From contig CAITDI010000122.1 in assembly GCA_903891095.1 (NCBI GenBank), positions 1 to 60,430 on the forward strand: DNA of 60,430 nt, written 5' to 3'. This stretch comes from an uncultured bacterium (GTDB lineage Bacteria > Planctomycetota > Phycisphaerae > Phycisphaerales > SM1A02). Below the pieces are notes generated by a model. It was given only the letters and a program-made list of their open reading frames with translations. It was not told where the DNA came from and searched no databases. Below are positions 59,741 to 60,430 of the stretch, one piece after another; the first letter of the stretch is position 1; every line of letters starts with the position of its first letter. Position numbers and translations under genes: made by a program.

Positions 59741-60277
59741 ATGTCCGATGCACATGCACGTTTCGGGAAGCGGCCGGGGTCGATCGCGCCGCAGGTTCTC
59801 GCCGAGGTCGCGAAGCAGGCTGGCGCCGTCGCCGCGAGCGATGCCGCGGCGGCGGGGCCGCAGTGGGGCGCGATGCACAAGCTGCTGCTCAAGGCGAAGG
59901 TCGATCCGAACGCGATCATGAAGCTGGTCGCGAACCGCGACGCCGCCGGGCTTGCCGACATGGTGCGCTGGCTGCATGGCGAGGAAGTCGCGGCGCCGGA
60001 GCCGGAGCCCGAGCCGGCGGGGCCGGAGGTCGACATCGAGACGCAGCGCGCGGCGATCCGGGTGTTTCGCAAGCGGTTGCGGTACGCGCGGCTCGATGCG
60101 GAGTCGCGGCTCGGCGTCGGCCCAATGTCGAGCGGCAAGAAGAACGAGATCGACGCCATCGAGGCGCCGCGCGAGTACCCGATGAGCGTGTGGCGCGCGC
60201 TGGTCGCGGCGGGGCGGCTGAAGAGCGTGGGCGGGGGGTTCTTTGCGCTGGTGGTCGACGACGTCAGCGACGACTGA
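59741..60277 (+). CDS. Conserved small protein of unknown function
   Basis: The 178-residue product has no signal or membrane helix. It begins with an Ala/Gln-rich segment and has a helical region (VDPNAIMKLVANRDAAGLAD), a short Glu/Pro-rich stretch in the middle, and a C-terminal IRVFRKRLRYARLDAESRLG part with a VGPMSSG linker and a final strand pair. Family not recognised. It is divergent from the pullulanase by 50 bases. The REP-like hairpin cluster follows its stop. Confidence 0.6.
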   Translation: MSDAHARFGKRPGSIAPQVLAEVAKQAGAVAASDAAAAGPQWGAMHKLLLKAKVDPNAIMKLVANRDAAGLADMVRWLHGEEVAAPEPEPEPAGPEVDIETQRAAIRVFRKRLRYARLDAESRLGVGPMSSGKKNEIDAIEAPREYPMSVWRALVAAGRLKSVGGGFFALVVDDVSDD

Positions 60278-60284
60278 ACGGAAA

Positions 60285-60380
60285 AGGTGCCTGGCACGTG
60301 CCATGAGGTGTCGGGCACCTCACGGCACGTGGCGTGGAGGCCTCGGCATAGATCAGGGCTGGAAAGCGGTGCCTGGCACC
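60285..60380. repeat. REP-like palindromic hairpin cluster
   Basis: GGTGCCTGGCAC at 60286 and GGTGCCTGGCACC at 60368 flank a larger hairpin: CACGTGCC (60295-60302) pairs with GGCACGTG (60324-60331), and TGAGGTG (60304-60310) with CACCTCA (60316-60322) around loop TCGGG. AAAAGGTGCCTGGCAC-type sequences are typical of REP elements mobilised by REP-associated tyrosine transposases; such a gene may lie just outside the window. Confidence 0.7.
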
Positions 60381-60430
60381 GAACGGACACTGGAGACTGA
60401 CTGCCTCTGTCTCTCCTATGGGTTCCTGCC

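Overview
The window is GC-rich bacterial chromosome, densely packed, with many GTG and TTG starts and many 1-4 base stop/start overlaps (ATGA, GTGA). Two secreted proteins end in a Pro-Ala-Pro-Gly, hydrophobic, poly-Arg sorting tail, and a B12-type ribonucleotide reductase TSCPD domain stands alone. Small lipoproteins, MraZ away from any dcw cluster and CsrA are also present. Together these point to a planctomycete, most likely class Phycisphaerae. That assignment is an inference from protein style; there is no rRNA gene to confirm it.

Layout. 1-620: 240-bp tandem repeat, then a compact tRNA-Glu unit with its own promoter and terminator. 0.7-4.8 kb: aroB, a ParA ATPase fused to a C-terminal glycogen-binding (CBM48/AMPK-beta type) module, and a translationally coupled partner. 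4.8-10.6 kb: M19 dipeptidase, DUF2752 membrane protein, two lipoproteins, a GT-B-like protein, an amidohydrolase and a flavin reductase. 10.7-12 kb: orphan mraZ with a promoter and four GTG boxes, a hairpin-rich 3' region (RNA candidate), and csrA. 12.2-17.3 kb: a lipoprotein, an M48 protease, dapF and an M20 peptidase. 17.4-21.4 kb: an arginine/ornithine succinyltransferase-pathway cluster (aminotransferase, astA, astD). 21.4-21.6 kb: a structured RNA candidate with a strong terminator and a CCUCCU loop. 21.9-31.7 kb: glyS, folE, an AsmA-like/ureohydrolase/ROK-kinase operon, a DadA-like oxidase, a TlpA-like protein, folD and purC. 31.9-37.2 kb: a GH10-like protein, a ComEA-like HhH protein and mfd. 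37.3-43.4 kb: the TSCPD protein, rplI, ssb, and a minus-strand housekeeping run (tRNA-Gln, uridylyltransferase-only GlmU, prs, rplY/ctc, pth, rpsF). 43.8-48 kb: an aldehyde dehydrogenase, aat, and two paralogous sorting-tail proteins. 48.1-60.3 kb: ychF, an RND efflux pair, a hybrid PAS/GAF histidine kinase, a type I pullulanase, a small unknown gene and a REP-like hairpin.

How genes work together. There are three coherent programmes. (i) Amino-acid catabolism: the Ast cluster, the ureohydrolase and the D-amino-acid oxidase. (ii) A translation and nucleotide operon resembling the gcaD-prs-ctc-pth order of Bacillus. (iii) Possible glycogen handling: the glycogen-binding ParA fusion and the pullulanase. 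The most unusual items are the ParA-CBM48 fusion with its operator-like inverted repeat, two hairpin-rich intergenic RNA candidates, the orphan MraZ regulon site, and a recurring habit of 12/15-bp tandem duplications at or just after stop codons.

All function calls come from reading motifs in translated sequence. No database search was run.
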